From Chondrosia reniformis (lineage: Eukaryota; Porifera; Demospongiae; Chondrillida; Chondrillidae): a DNA stretch of 64,000 nucleotides. Shown one piece after another: positions 28,777 to 40,800 of the stretch. Position 1 is the stretch's first letter, and the number at the start of each line of letters is the position of its first letter. The notes beneath the pieces were generated by a model. That model ran no database searches and was not told the DNA's origin. It was given only the letters and a program-made list of their open reading frames with translations. A program made the position numbers and the translations under genes. The stretch is taken from contig OX359193.1 of the NCBI GenBank assembly GCA_947172415.1, positions 8,740,819 to 8,804,818 on the forward strand, in the 5' to 3' direction.

Positions 28777-31053
28777 CTATACCATATACAATTGAGTACA
28801 GTAACTATTTCTCACTCTCCAATTTTGACCATTACAAAAGAATAACTGTCTTGTATTTGTGGCATCAAATCTAAAGACTCCTGTATTCTCTGTGTTGCAC
28901 ACATCGCCCATCTGGAAGACCTGAACCACGGCATCGCCAGGTGGTCCCGGGAGGCCCTTCCTACCAGGGTCCCCCGGCTCCCCTGGGTCCCCCCGAGGAC
29001 CCTCAGGACCACTCTCCCCCTAGCACAGGAACCAGATAGTGCCATCAGAAGACAATCAGCACATACACTCTTAACCATACTTGATCTCCAGGGGCTCCCT
29101 TCTCTCCAGGCTGCCCATCACTCCCATCCACACCATCGATTCCATTGGCACCATCATTGCCAGGAGGTCCCATGACTCCAACATCACCCTATAGAAGTTG
29201 TCAGACATTAAATGTTGTTGGACCCTGTTGACACACATACCGTCTCCCCTTTGGGGCCTGGTGGTCCATTAGACCCTGCATCACCCTTGGGTCCAGTGCT
29301 CCCCACAGAACCTGGAAGACCTGGTGGCCCAGGTGGGCCCTCAATGCCATCATCACCACTTCTTCCAGGCTCTCCAGGATTTCCAGCAGTTCCAGATATC
29401 CCTACATCTCCTTTCTCTCCCTAATGTGGAAAATTCAGTGTGTTATGCATCCTAAACAGTAAACCATTTGAGCAACCATAAAACCGTGTGTTATAATTCC
29501 TTGCCATCTGCAGTGTATTTATTGGTATTGTATGTACTGTAAAAGAGTTATCTTAATTTTCAAAGTCAGACACATACACTTGATATTCAAACCAAAATGG
29601 AGGGGCTATGTGTGGCAGTGGATAGGAATGGAGGGGCTATGTGTGGCAGTGGATAGAAATGGAGGGGCTATGTGTAGCAGTGGATAGGAATGGAGGAGCT
29701 ATGTGTGGCAGTGGATAGGAATGGAGGGGCTATGTGTGGCAGTGGATAGGAATGGAGGAGCTATGTGTGGCTATGTGTAGATCAAGTTTGTTTGAAAACT
29801 TTCTTCTTTGACCCAAATTAAGGAAGATGTATGACAACAGTGCCCAAAAGAGGACTAGGATGGCCCAAGCTATTTTAATCTGCTAACAATACAGCTGTTC
29901 ACAAGTGTACTATATACAGTGCCATACCTTCTCTCCAGGTGACCCTTGACCTCCAAGATTTGAATTTTTCACAGCTTTAGTTGCCCAATGGTAGCATAGC
30001 TACACATGAGTGCAAGATGGTTCAGGTCACATGCACAAGAGGACATACATTAGGGGAAACCACTTTAATGTGTCAAGTGACTAACCGTTGGATCACAGAT
30101 CCCACTATTTCCGCCACTCCCTTGAGCTCCAGGGAGCCCAGGTGGACCTGTAGACCCCCTGTCTCCCTTGCATCCAGCTGGACAGCCTACTTGAGGCCTG
30201 CTTGTTGTTGGTGGATCTGAATGATGTGGAGAGGATGGGGGTGATGTGGAGAGGACAGGGGTGATGTGGAGAGGACAGGGGTGACGTGGAGAGGACGGGG
30301 GTGATGTGGAGAGGATGGGGGTGATGCGGAGAGGACAGTGGTGATGTGGAGAGGATGGGGGTGATGTGGAGAGGATGGGGGTGATGCGGAGAGGACAGTG
30401 GTGATGTGGAGAGGATGGGGGTGATGCGGAGAGGACAGTGGTGATGTGGAGAGGATGGGGGTGATGCGGAGAGGACAGGGGTGACGTGGAGAGGATGGGG
30501 GTGATGCGGAGAGGACAGGGGTGACGTGGAGAGGACGGGGGTGATGTGGAGAGGACAGGGGTGATGTGGAGAGGACGGGGGTGATGTGGAGAGGACAGGG
30601 GTGACGTGGAGAGGATGGGGGTGATGTGGAGAGGACAGGGGTGACGTGGAGAGGACAGGGGTGATGTGGAGAGGATGGGGGTGATGCGGAGAGGACAGGG
30701 GTGACGTGGAGAGGATGGGGGTGATGCGGAGAGGACAGGGGTGACGTGGAGAGGACGGGGGTGACGTGGAGAGGACGGGGGTGATGTGGAGAGGATGGGG
30801 GTGATGTGAGGACCGGGGTGATGTGGAAAGATGCTACTTACTTGTGTTTTGAGTCCATCCTTTATTTTGATAATTACTTTGTACACCATATGTACCGGAT
30901 GCTACATCTGTTGCAGCAAAGCATGCAGCCACCAGAACTACAAGTCTGAAAACAGCATTAGATACATTATTGATAGTTTGGAGTACTAAGAAGATGATCC
31001 AGGTCACTTCTCAAAGGAAATCAGTAATACGGCGTGTCTTACCTTAATGCCAT
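28777..31053 (-). CDS. Secreted short-chain (spongin-like) collagen
   Basis: A small extracellular matrix collagen. Exon 1 (MALR) and exon 2 form a signal peptide ([21 protein letters not shown]). After a large intron the chain has a Cys-containing linker (VGCPAGCKG). Gly-X-Y triplets follow, spread over exons at about 30,070-30,220, 29,930-29,970, 29,240-29,420, 29,080-29,190 and 28,930-29,020, with a break or two. The C-terminus is a small Cys module with [14 protein letters not shown] and LFFCNGQNW, as in the non-fibrillar short-chain collagens I know from sponges and cnidarians. The collagenous part is only ~65-75 triplets, far short of fibrillar collagens. TAG stop at 28,777. Two introns carry minisatellites. 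A TATA box lies upstream. Confidence 0.85.
29597..29775. repeat. 31-bp minisatellite in collagen intron
   Basis: About five and a half copies of a 31-bp unit containing GGAGGGGCTATGTGTGGCAG, in the intron between two Gly-X-Y exons. Confidence 0.9.
30226..30818. repeat. 20-bp minisatellite in collagen intron
   Basis: About 29 copies of a 20-bp unit (GGTGATGTGGAGAGGA plus four variable bases). On the gene strand it is C/T-rich and sits between donor CACAA|GTAAGT and the acceptor near 30,220. Read through, it gives a Ser/Pro/His-rich frame, but a good donor precedes it, so it is intronic. Confidence 0.9.
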
Positions 31054-31880
31054 ATGTCCGGCTCTCTCTCTTCTCACAATTGACTGCTCACGAATAAGGG
31101 ATTAACTTATGCTGTAACCAGGAGAGTATAGTCTTATATAACCTATTGACAAAACCCACACCTTTACCATATATGGCACTCACTTTTCTATTCATCATTT
31201 GAAGTGGTTAGAATACCATTCAAAGTCTGGTTGTTATGGCAACTCCCTAGGTGTAACACTTGTGAATGGTTCCAATTCAAAAACATTAGAACAAATGGTA
31301 TCTAAAATACCTGTCAGGCAATTCATAATGCCATTACTGAACTATATTTATAAGTGCTCATTCAATGGCTTGATTTGAATGATAAATATCTATCAGCCCC
31401 TCCAATAGCTGAACACAATCTATAGTCTGTCCTTATAGAACATTTTTTTGCTATTGAGGAGCCTTGAATGGAAATGGCACATACATTTATAGCTACCGTA
31501 TATTGAAGCATTTGGTGCTTGGCAATAAAGAGAGTTAGTGTATATTCAGAGTGGTGACACAAATGTGTATCTAGGATATATCTAGCTGCACCACATCAGG
31601 ACAGGCAGTAAGTGAATTGATATGGGTGGCCCATATCCCACCCAAAATGTCTAGACAGAGACTAAACACATTCAATCACTTTCAAACCATAAATCCTTCA
31701 AAGTGCATCAACACATTACAAGCAATTCTATATAATTTAAAGTTAATATAAAACTACAAAGTTAAGTATTAACTACAAAAGTTCCTTTTATTAGAAAATA
31801 GGCAGCAATACCTAAAGAGAACAGAAAAATGTAAATTAAAGGTGTTCAATTAATAAAATGGCTACTGACCACACCTGTGA
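31054..31880. other. Intergenic: collagen promoter and MYO7A 3' region
   Basis: 827 bp between the collagen start and the MYO7A stop. Apart from the TATA box near the collagen start I see only AT-rich unique sequence and no convincing coding frame. Confidence 0.5.
31133..31140 (-). promoter_or_regulatory. TATA box of the collagen gene
   Basis: TATATAAG on the minus strand, about 80 bp upstream of the collagen start codon. This leaves room for a transcription start ~30 bp downstream and a short 5'UTR. Most genes in this window lack such a box. Confidence 0.6.
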
Positions 31881-34800
31881 CTATCGACGCCTTGGAGTAT
31901 TACGAGGACGTGTCTGTTTGCGTTGACGATTCATTGTGGTCAACATGAGAGAAATGTATGAAGTCAGAAGGTCGTCCATCTTGTAGCCCTACAGCACAAG
32001 TAGCACATCAGTGACACAGGAAGGGTGTGGCTCAATTTGGGCCTACCAATGAAGTTTCACAGAGCAGTCTGTTTCCTCGCACCAGGTTCCCTATGGTCAT
32101 GTGGAAGTAGTTGTTTCCACTAGACCAGTTGCTGATCTTAGTGAAGGGGTAGTTGGCCAGAATGTCCTTTGACTGAGGGTGGATCAAACTGACACCATTC
32201 TTGTTGATGGCTATCAAAAGGATTTCAGGGAACTGAGGCTCTGTTTGTTGCTATGGAAACACAAATTGGTAGTTATCTTGTACTTTCTAAAACATAAGAG
32301 TGTACTCACTTTAATTTCAAAGAAGGCACTGCCAAATGTGGGCCACCTGCTGATAATCTTAAGGAAATTGATCTTAGCATCTTCCTTGGATCTAGCAGCA
32401 TGCTTATTGAAGTTTGCAATAATAGCCTAAAAAGAGGAGGTGGATGGTGGATGGCGGATGGAGGAGGTGGATGGCGGATGGAGGAGGGATTAAATGCTGA
32501 CCTTTTTCCAGTCATCTGGACCAAACTGTCGGACCATGTCATAGGGAATTAGTTGATTAAGTGCTTCTCTGCACAAAATGCGACAGATACTGACAGTACA
32601 AGTCTTAATCCTTTTTTTGGTTACTTACGGAATTCGCTGGAAGTAAGATTTTGTGTCACCAAACTTTACTCTGTAAACAAGTGCTCCAAGAGCTGCACTC
32701 TCCTCCAAAGTACACTTGTGGTATCCTCGTAAATACTTTGGCAGCTCCTGCAAAGTGGAAAAGGTAGAATGTCCCTTACGTTCCCTCAATCTGCCCCTCC
32801 CCTCTTACCTGATGATAATGGAACATGCAGTCAGCCACAGGGTCCCTGCCTATGACAGTGGTGGACCAGAGCTTCTTCATAAAGAAGACTTGATAAGTGA
32901 GATTGAATGTAGAGTTATCCTTGGTGGGTTTGGCACGTTTCAGCCATTCTGTCAAGTGTCTGACAAAGTCGAAAAAGAAGTCTCCTTCAGGGACACTAAT
33001 AACTACCAAAGAAAGACTCCTTCAAAAGAGAGGAAATGGTGACATGCACATGTAGACTGAACCTTTGTCCTGGATCTTGACAAAAAGAGAAAAGCCTTCT
33101 GCACTCTTGAGGCCAAGACGCTCAGCAATGTTGCTGCAGAAGTCACGTGATCTCGTGCTAGAGTCAACCTCAAAAGCTTGATTAGTGTCGTCGGGGAAGA
33201 AGACTTTGTGAAATATTTGAGTCGTCTTGTTCTGAATGGCATCCACTTCCACAAGATGGGGAGGGTACTTTCGCTGACCAGACTTGATGGTCTTCATCAG
33301 CCTCTGATGGCAATCACTTGCTATTGGCTGACGGGCCATCTTTGATCTGAGGAACTGCACCACTTCACGTTGCAAGATGGAGCTACACATGGAATACAAA
33401 TAAGTGCACTGCTGCTCCACACATGCTACAGTTGTGCGTGTACCTGCAGGGGAACAGGCCAGTGGCCAACCACAACAGCTCCCAGCCTCTCTCCTCACTG
33501 GTTCTCATTTTGTTGCCTGTCAACTGCTTGATGAGCTGACAGTATATTTCATCTCTCAAAGGTTCCTGATTTGAGGTCAAGGGAAACAGATTGCACAATA
33601 TTGCCAGAAATTTGTGCAATACTCACATGCAGCAAAGGAGGCTCAAAAATGGCGTCACTAAGTTCAGTGCTCAATCGTAGCTTCTTGCTAGGGTAATCCC
33701 CCATGTACTTCATGACAGGTGCAGAGCAGTTAAGGAACACACTATTTGGACAAGATAGACACACACACAATGGAGACTTAGTGAGGATATCAAGGAAGGC
33801 TTGGCAAGCTTTCTGCTGTATCTCTTCAGACTGGTTGGCAAGCTTCTTCAAAAGAGGACGTTTCAGCACATCCTAGAACAACAAGCAGAGAATAAGGAAG
33901 GTGATGGGTACTAAGGACTGTAACAGAACACTCACTCTGGTGAAGGACCAGGGTTGGACATCCTTGCGGCGTCCACTGGACAGAGACTGTCTCAAGGTCC
34001 TCTTTGGTGGAGGGAGGAAGTAGTCGTAAGAGAACTGCTCAAGTGTGTATGGCTTCTCAGACCCTTCCATCTTTCCCAAGGCAGACTGCGTTGTCTCCAG
34101 AATACGTTCAGTTTCTGTACTTTGCTCAGCAAACAAGGACTGCAGATGTGTAACCAGGCAACAGGCTTGTATAGTTTATCCACAAACTTCCACTCACACA
34201 GTTCAAGGACTCACTCACCAGCACTTCTGGAGCAGGCCTGGCAATTGCAGGCAAGACATAGACACATTCTGCAGGGAAATCCCCCTTTTCACCTGACCTC
34301 TCACATATACCAGTGCACCAGCCACTCTGCATCACATCCTGGCCGTCCTCAATGTCCAGTTTGATCAGATCTCCCTTCTTGAAGCTGAGGAAGGCGGATC
34401 CTTCGCCTGAGGAGGAGGCAGCACACATGGACACACTGAGGCATCAAGTGAGATGTGAACAAACCTGGACTCTGGTAGTCCATCATTGCAATGACATATT
34501 TGCTTCTCTTCTTCAAACCCTCTAAGAAGAGGAGAACTAGGTCTCGTATGTCTTCCCCGTTGGGCGATGTAAAGGTATATTCATCTCCCTTAATGGTTGT
34601 GATTGAGAAGCTCTGTCCCTGGCCCTTACCCGCCCTACAAACAGGGACACACAGTGCACACTGCATAGTGTGGTGGCAGCACGTCAACCCACCTGCTGCT
34701 GGAGACATTGGTCAGCTCAGGGAAGGAGCATTCAAGGAGGACATGCTCCTGGTCATCCACAATGTAGACCCCAGTCCAGTTCACAGCAATAATGACATCA

Positions 34801-37800
34801 TTCTTTGGGAGAGTTGGTCCACTGAACTTGTACGCTTCATAGAACCTTGAAAAGAGCAGCGGCCATTTCAGCTTTGCATACATGACTATCTCTTCTTTAA
34901 CTCTTGTTCTGTCGATCCTGTCCCGAACATAGCGAGCCTTCTTGTATGCATTGATGATCATTTGTGTCCACTTGTCATTGGCGCCCGACCCGTGTAGCAA
35001 GGTGTCAGGAATGTAGTTGGGAATGAGGCTTGCCAGACGCTCGGCATTCAGGTCCTGACCAAACTCCACATAGTACTGCTGTGCAGCCAAAGCAGCCATA
35101 TCCTCCGTCTAGAGCAAGGAAAAGGTGTCACCTCTGACAGGTTCAAAGGTCAAGGTTCACTTACTCGATCACACCTATACTCTCCAAACTTTATTCCTCG
35201 GACCACCTGCTGATAGATGAGGTTGGTTCCCACAGGGTCTTCTGAGGGGCTGTGCCACGGAGCAAATATCTCCTTTCTGAAAAAGAGCCTCCAAGGAGCG
35301 TTGCGCTCCATGGCTCCCATCTCCTTGGCATACTGCTCACACTGGGAGATGGCATCCATTATGTGATCTCCACCACTCCCCAAGGAAGACACCTAAGGAA
35401 CCACAGTTACCCAGTAAGTTAGTAGTCATGGCAACACAACATCCACTGTGTGTACCTTGTCAAAAAGTGCTATATAGAGGGAGAAGCCAAAGGAATCCTT
35501 GAGTCCAATCTTGTCTGCCAGCTGTCCGCATAGCTCCTTGGCAGTTGTAGCTGAGTCAGCCAAAAGTGTCCTAGTGTTGCCATCCATGAACGTGATCGGA
35601 AGCATCAAAGGCTTTTTGGACTTGGTTGCCTAGCAACACAGGACAGGATCAGTCTCACATGTGACACCAGTGAATGAGTGTGATACCTGAAGCTCCAACC
35701 AAGATGGCGGCTGGCTCCTTGTCCCATTGATCTGGGTCCTCCTTAGCCTCTCTTCACAGTAAGGAGCATAGCCTGGAGGGCCCTCACTGATGAAACACCG
35801 CAGGTACTTCATAAACTACACAGAAATGAGGGAAATTAAAGGGTTATCCCCTTATATGGGATGGCCTGCCCCTCACCTTGTCACTGGGCGCAAAGCAGCC
35901 GACACAGAGGGACAGCAACACCCACCCACGAGCGTGAGAGGACTTGGAGGGGTTCATCGTCAGCTGCTTGCAGATTTGACTGTAAATCTCATCCCTGAGC
36001 TCCGGTTTCAAGATACCCAGGCCAATGATAAAGTGGAGTTTCTCCAAATTGTTGGAGGGGTTGGAGATGATGCTCATTTGGTATTCTGCCTCTCCTTCGT
36101 TCTCCTCCTTCATTATCTCTGCAACATCCTACAGACAGGCAGGTATGAGGATGCACCTTCTGGTTAGGACAAGGCGGCTGCCACTTACCTGAGAAATCTT
36201 TGTTTTCCTCTTGAGGGTCATGGAAGCAATTCTCTTCTTCAAAGACGCCTTCTTTCTGTCCTCTCTGGACATTTCACTTGAATCTCCTATTTGAGCCGTT
36301 TCCTCTGCCATTTGCTGCTCTAGTTCATTCAGCTTACTGCGACTGAAGGCCCTGCCAATGGACTGATAGATCCGCTTGCCCAACCCCTCACTTGACTACA
36401 AAATAAAACCATATCTGACACTGGCAGGACCACATCACATGTGCGTATGTACCTTGGGCTCCACCTGACTGGCCCTTGGCTCAGGCAGGTCTCCCATGAA
36501 CCTTCTAATGACGGTCCAAATGGCGAGAGCTGCTTGGCAGTCTTGTTGGGACTTGAGGGGCAACAGTGGTTGCTTGATCTGCCGGTGGATCCACTGATGA
36601 GTTGCCGCTCCTTGAAAATATGTTGCAGCATACTTTGAGAACTTGTACTGAGTGATGTCCTCCTCGATCTGAGAACCAGTGCTCACAATGATCATCCAGC
36701 AGGGCTACCTCAGATCAGACTTACCTCAACAGCTGGCAGTGGAAGGTGGGATTCATCACCTTCATAAATGTAGCCTTGCTGGGACTGCCCGTCTCCAAGG
36801 AAACCAAAGATGTCTTCCACCACTTGTGAGTCATCAGGTGCAGTGTCACGGTCCCGGTCTTGTCTCTCCTCAATCTTCCTCAGATCCTCCTTCTTCCTCT
36901 TCAGCTCGTCCCTCTGTCTCTGCTCCTCGTCCCGAGCCTGCTGCTCTAGCTGCTCAAGGTACTCTTTCTGCTTGCGCTCAGCCTCCCTCTTAGCTTCTTC
37001 AGCGGCCATTTTCTGCCTCAGTGACTCCTCCTCCTTACGTCTCAATTCCTCAGCTTCCTTCATTCTTTTGAACCTGGATAACATCTTCTTGTATCTCTCC
37101 CTCTGAAGCTTCATTCTCACAATGGCCTGCATCCTGACAATGGCCTCCTGTCGCTTCCGTGTATACTGGCGGACCATGTAGCCTCGACAGAAGCGCTGCA
37201 GTAGCATACTCAAGTCAATATTGGTTCACATGGACCAGGGCAGACTTACCTGCAGCCTTGCCACAGCTGCCCTGGTGCGCCTAAAGACTTGAGTGAGTTT
37301 GTATGCTCTCCAGGTGGCCTGCAATCTGCTGAATCCTCTCTTCATCTGAAGGGAGTTATAAGTGTTGCAAACACTCAATAACTACTTAATTGAGCACACA
37401 CCTTTAAGTAGTTGCGCCGGACAAGATATCTCCGGACATTCTTCTGAATAAGAACGGCAGCTTGCTTCATTCTCCTGTACCTCTTTCTCTGAAGGTACAT
37501 TCGTACCCACTTTTGAATAACTACAACACGTCGGCCAACCTCTTCTTCTCGAATGTCTTCCAAAAGCATGTCATCAGCATCTTTCAGGAATACCTTGGTC
37601 TTACCAATCTGCCAGTCATGACCTTCCAACCTTGTATTCAAGATCCTTTTGCACAGTTGCTTAATGTCAGCAGACGGAGAACGCATTGCTTCTGTTATCC
37701 CAGGACAGAGCATTCGGTACCGTTCCACAAACTCTGCAAAGGTGTGTCTGATGGGGTACCCTGCCCTCCTGATGCGAATGGTCTCCATCATACCAGAGTA

Positions 37801-40800
37801 CCTCAGTTGGCGAGTGCAGAGCTCTCTGTCAAATGTCTAAGAATAGGGATTGCACAGTGGGCGTGGTGAATGTACAGTGGGCGTGGTGATCGAAATAGTG
37901 GGCGTGGTGATCGAAATAGTGGGCGTGGTCAGCTTACAAGTGCAGATTTGGTTTCATTTGGTTTAATACAACGGACAAAGAAAGGCTGGCAAGCTTCTAA
38001 AGTCTTCATAAGAGCATCCAATGATTTCTTGAACTGAGGTCCCAAAGTCGGTGCCTTCTTTCTGGTGTCAGTCGACTGTAAACAGTTTGCACAGATAAAT
38101 TAGTAGTTCCTTAACCAGTTCTAAACACCTACCATCGCTTCAACCTTCTCAAACAGTTTTGCAAGGTATCTGTTCTTGGTCGTGTGCAGCAGATCAAACA
38201 GGTCCGCACTGAAGGTGTCTCTGTTCTTGTCCAAGAAACCTACATACGTACATACATACGTATGTAGTAACTATAACTTGCTGGCCATATAGCTCCACAG
38301 CACAGATACACGTACCTCTTGTGTCATAGTACACTATTCCAGCAAAGTGGATTATCCCGAAGAGAGGACTGTTTGTGGCTTTGGTTTTGACAAAGTGAGG
38401 ATTCTTGCTGTGCTGCTTGAGCAGTTTGTTCAATAAGCTGGAATCTGTGCCCTGCACACAAATACATACAAGGGTGACATACAAGAGTGACATACAAGAG
38501 TGACGTACAAGAGTGACGTACAAGAGTGACATACAAGAGTGACATACAAGGGTGACGTACAAGAGTGACATACAAGAGTGACATACAAGAGTGACATACA
38601 AGAGTGACATACAAGGGTGACATACAAGGGTGACATACAAGGGTGACATACAAGGGTGACATACAAGGGTGACATACAAGGGTGACATACAAGGGTGACA
38701 TACAAGGGTGACATACAAGAGTGACATACAAGGGTGACATACAAGGGTGACATACAAGAGTGACGTACAAGAGTGACATACAAGAGTGACATACAAGAGT
38801 GACATACAAGAGTGACATACAAGGGTGACATACAAGAGTGACATACAAGGGTGACATACAAGGGTGACATACAAGAGTGACATACAAGGGTGACATACAA
38901 GAGTGACATACAAGGGTGACATACAAGAGTGACATACAAGGGTGACATACAAGAGTGACACACAAGAGTGACATACAAGAGTGACATACAAGAGTGACAT
39001 ACAAGGGTGACATACAAGAGTGACATACAAGGGTGACATACAAGGGTGACATACAAGAGTGACATACAAGGGTGACATACAAGAGTGACACACAAGAGTG
39101 ACATACAAGAGTGACATACAAGAGTGACATACAAGGGTGACATACAAGAGTGACATACAAGGGTGACATACAAGGGTGACATACAAGAGTGACATACAAG
39201 GGTGACATACAAGAGTGACACACAAGAGTGACATACAAGAGTGACATACAAGGGTGACATACAAGAGTGACACACAAGAGTGACATACAAGAGTGACATA
39301 CAAGAGTGACATACAAGGGTGACATACAAGGGTGACATACAAGAGTGACATACAAGGGTGACATACAAGGGTGACATACAAGAGTGACATACAAGAGTGA
39401 CATACAAGGGTGACATACAAGGGTGACATACAAGGGTGACATACAAGGGTGACATACAAGGGTGACTAAGTGGTAAGCTGGGGCAGTACCTTTGGGAACC
39501 TACTCTCCTCATCAATGAGGGCAATCAGGTTCAGAGGCTTGACAGCTATCATGTCGAGGATCTCTTGGTTGTCCTTGAACTCAATGTGCTGCCAACTGAT
39601 ACTCTCTTTGTCATATTCAGCTTGCTCCAATTTGAAAATGTATCGAACAAAGAATTGCTGAAGATTCTCATTGCAGTAGTTGATGCACATTTGCTCAAAA
39701 CTGCAGCAGAACAGAGTCTCTAGATCACATGATAGTCATGTGACACAATATGTATATTACCTGTTGATTTCAAATCTCTCAAACCCAAATATGTCTAACA
39801 GTCCAATGCAGAGTCGCACACTTCGCTTGTCTACTTTGGGTTTGTATATGGCTTCATTGATCTTCTGGACAATCCAAATAAACATTCTGCCATAGATACC
39901 TAATAAGGAAGTTATGCTGTGAGTAGACCTGCCCTGCTGACAAACCTCTCTTGAAGGCGCTAACCTTTTACAAAGGCATCTCTCACATCTCTGGCCTTGT
40001 CTGAACTAATGGGGGACACAATGACCTCGCCGTGAGTCAGCGTGGAGTGAGTGCACATTGCCTTTTCCATCTTCTTTGGCTCCACCCCGAGGAGTCTGGC
40101 AGCCCAGGCTGGTTCGTCACTGTTGGTGTAGAAGGCCACAGGAAGGTTCTGTTTTTCAGTTTCTGTGGAAATGGACAAATTCCCTTAAAGGAAAGTGTTA
40201 CAAAAAGTGGATGTACGTACCACCAAATTTAATGTTTCCCAGATGTAATACTGCAGCAATAATCTCCCAAAGGTTGTGTTGGTCGTGTTCCTCAAAGTTT
40301 AGCACTGTCATGGCTCCTTTGATCTGAGCCCATTCGGCCATTTCATCTATACCTTCACACTGCAGGCTTTGCCCCTGCGACACACAGAGAGCTCACTTGA
40401 GTGAGGTAGCTCACACTGACAGCTCACTTGAGTGAGGCAGCTCACACAGACAGCTCACTTGAGTGAGGTAGCTCACACCGACAGCTCACTTGAGTGAGGT
40501 AGCTCACACAGACAGCTCACTTGAGTGAGGTAGCTCACACAGACAGCTCACTTGAGTGAGGTAGCTCACACCGACAGCTCACTTGAGTGAGGTAGCTCAC
40601 ACAGACAGCTCACTTGAGTGAGGTAGCTCACACAGACGGCTCACTTGAGTGAGGCAGCTCACACAGACAGCTCACACCGATGGCTCACTTGAGTGAGGTA
40701 GCTCACACCGACAGCTCACACCGACAGCTCACTTGAGTGAGGTAGCTCACACAGACAGCTCACTTGAGTGAGGTAGCTCACACAGACAGCTCACTTGAGT

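Noticed and set aside
30065-30889. 274-codon Pro/Ser/His-rich frame over the collagen gene
   Set aside because: It joins two real exons through the 20-bp minisatellite. The donor CAA|GTAAGT shows the repeat is intronic.
38194-39524. Frames of 360-420 codons reading a Tyr/Val/Cys/His repeat
   Set aside because: Products of a 13-bp tandem repeat without stops; the region lies between two in-frame MYO7A exons with good splice sites.
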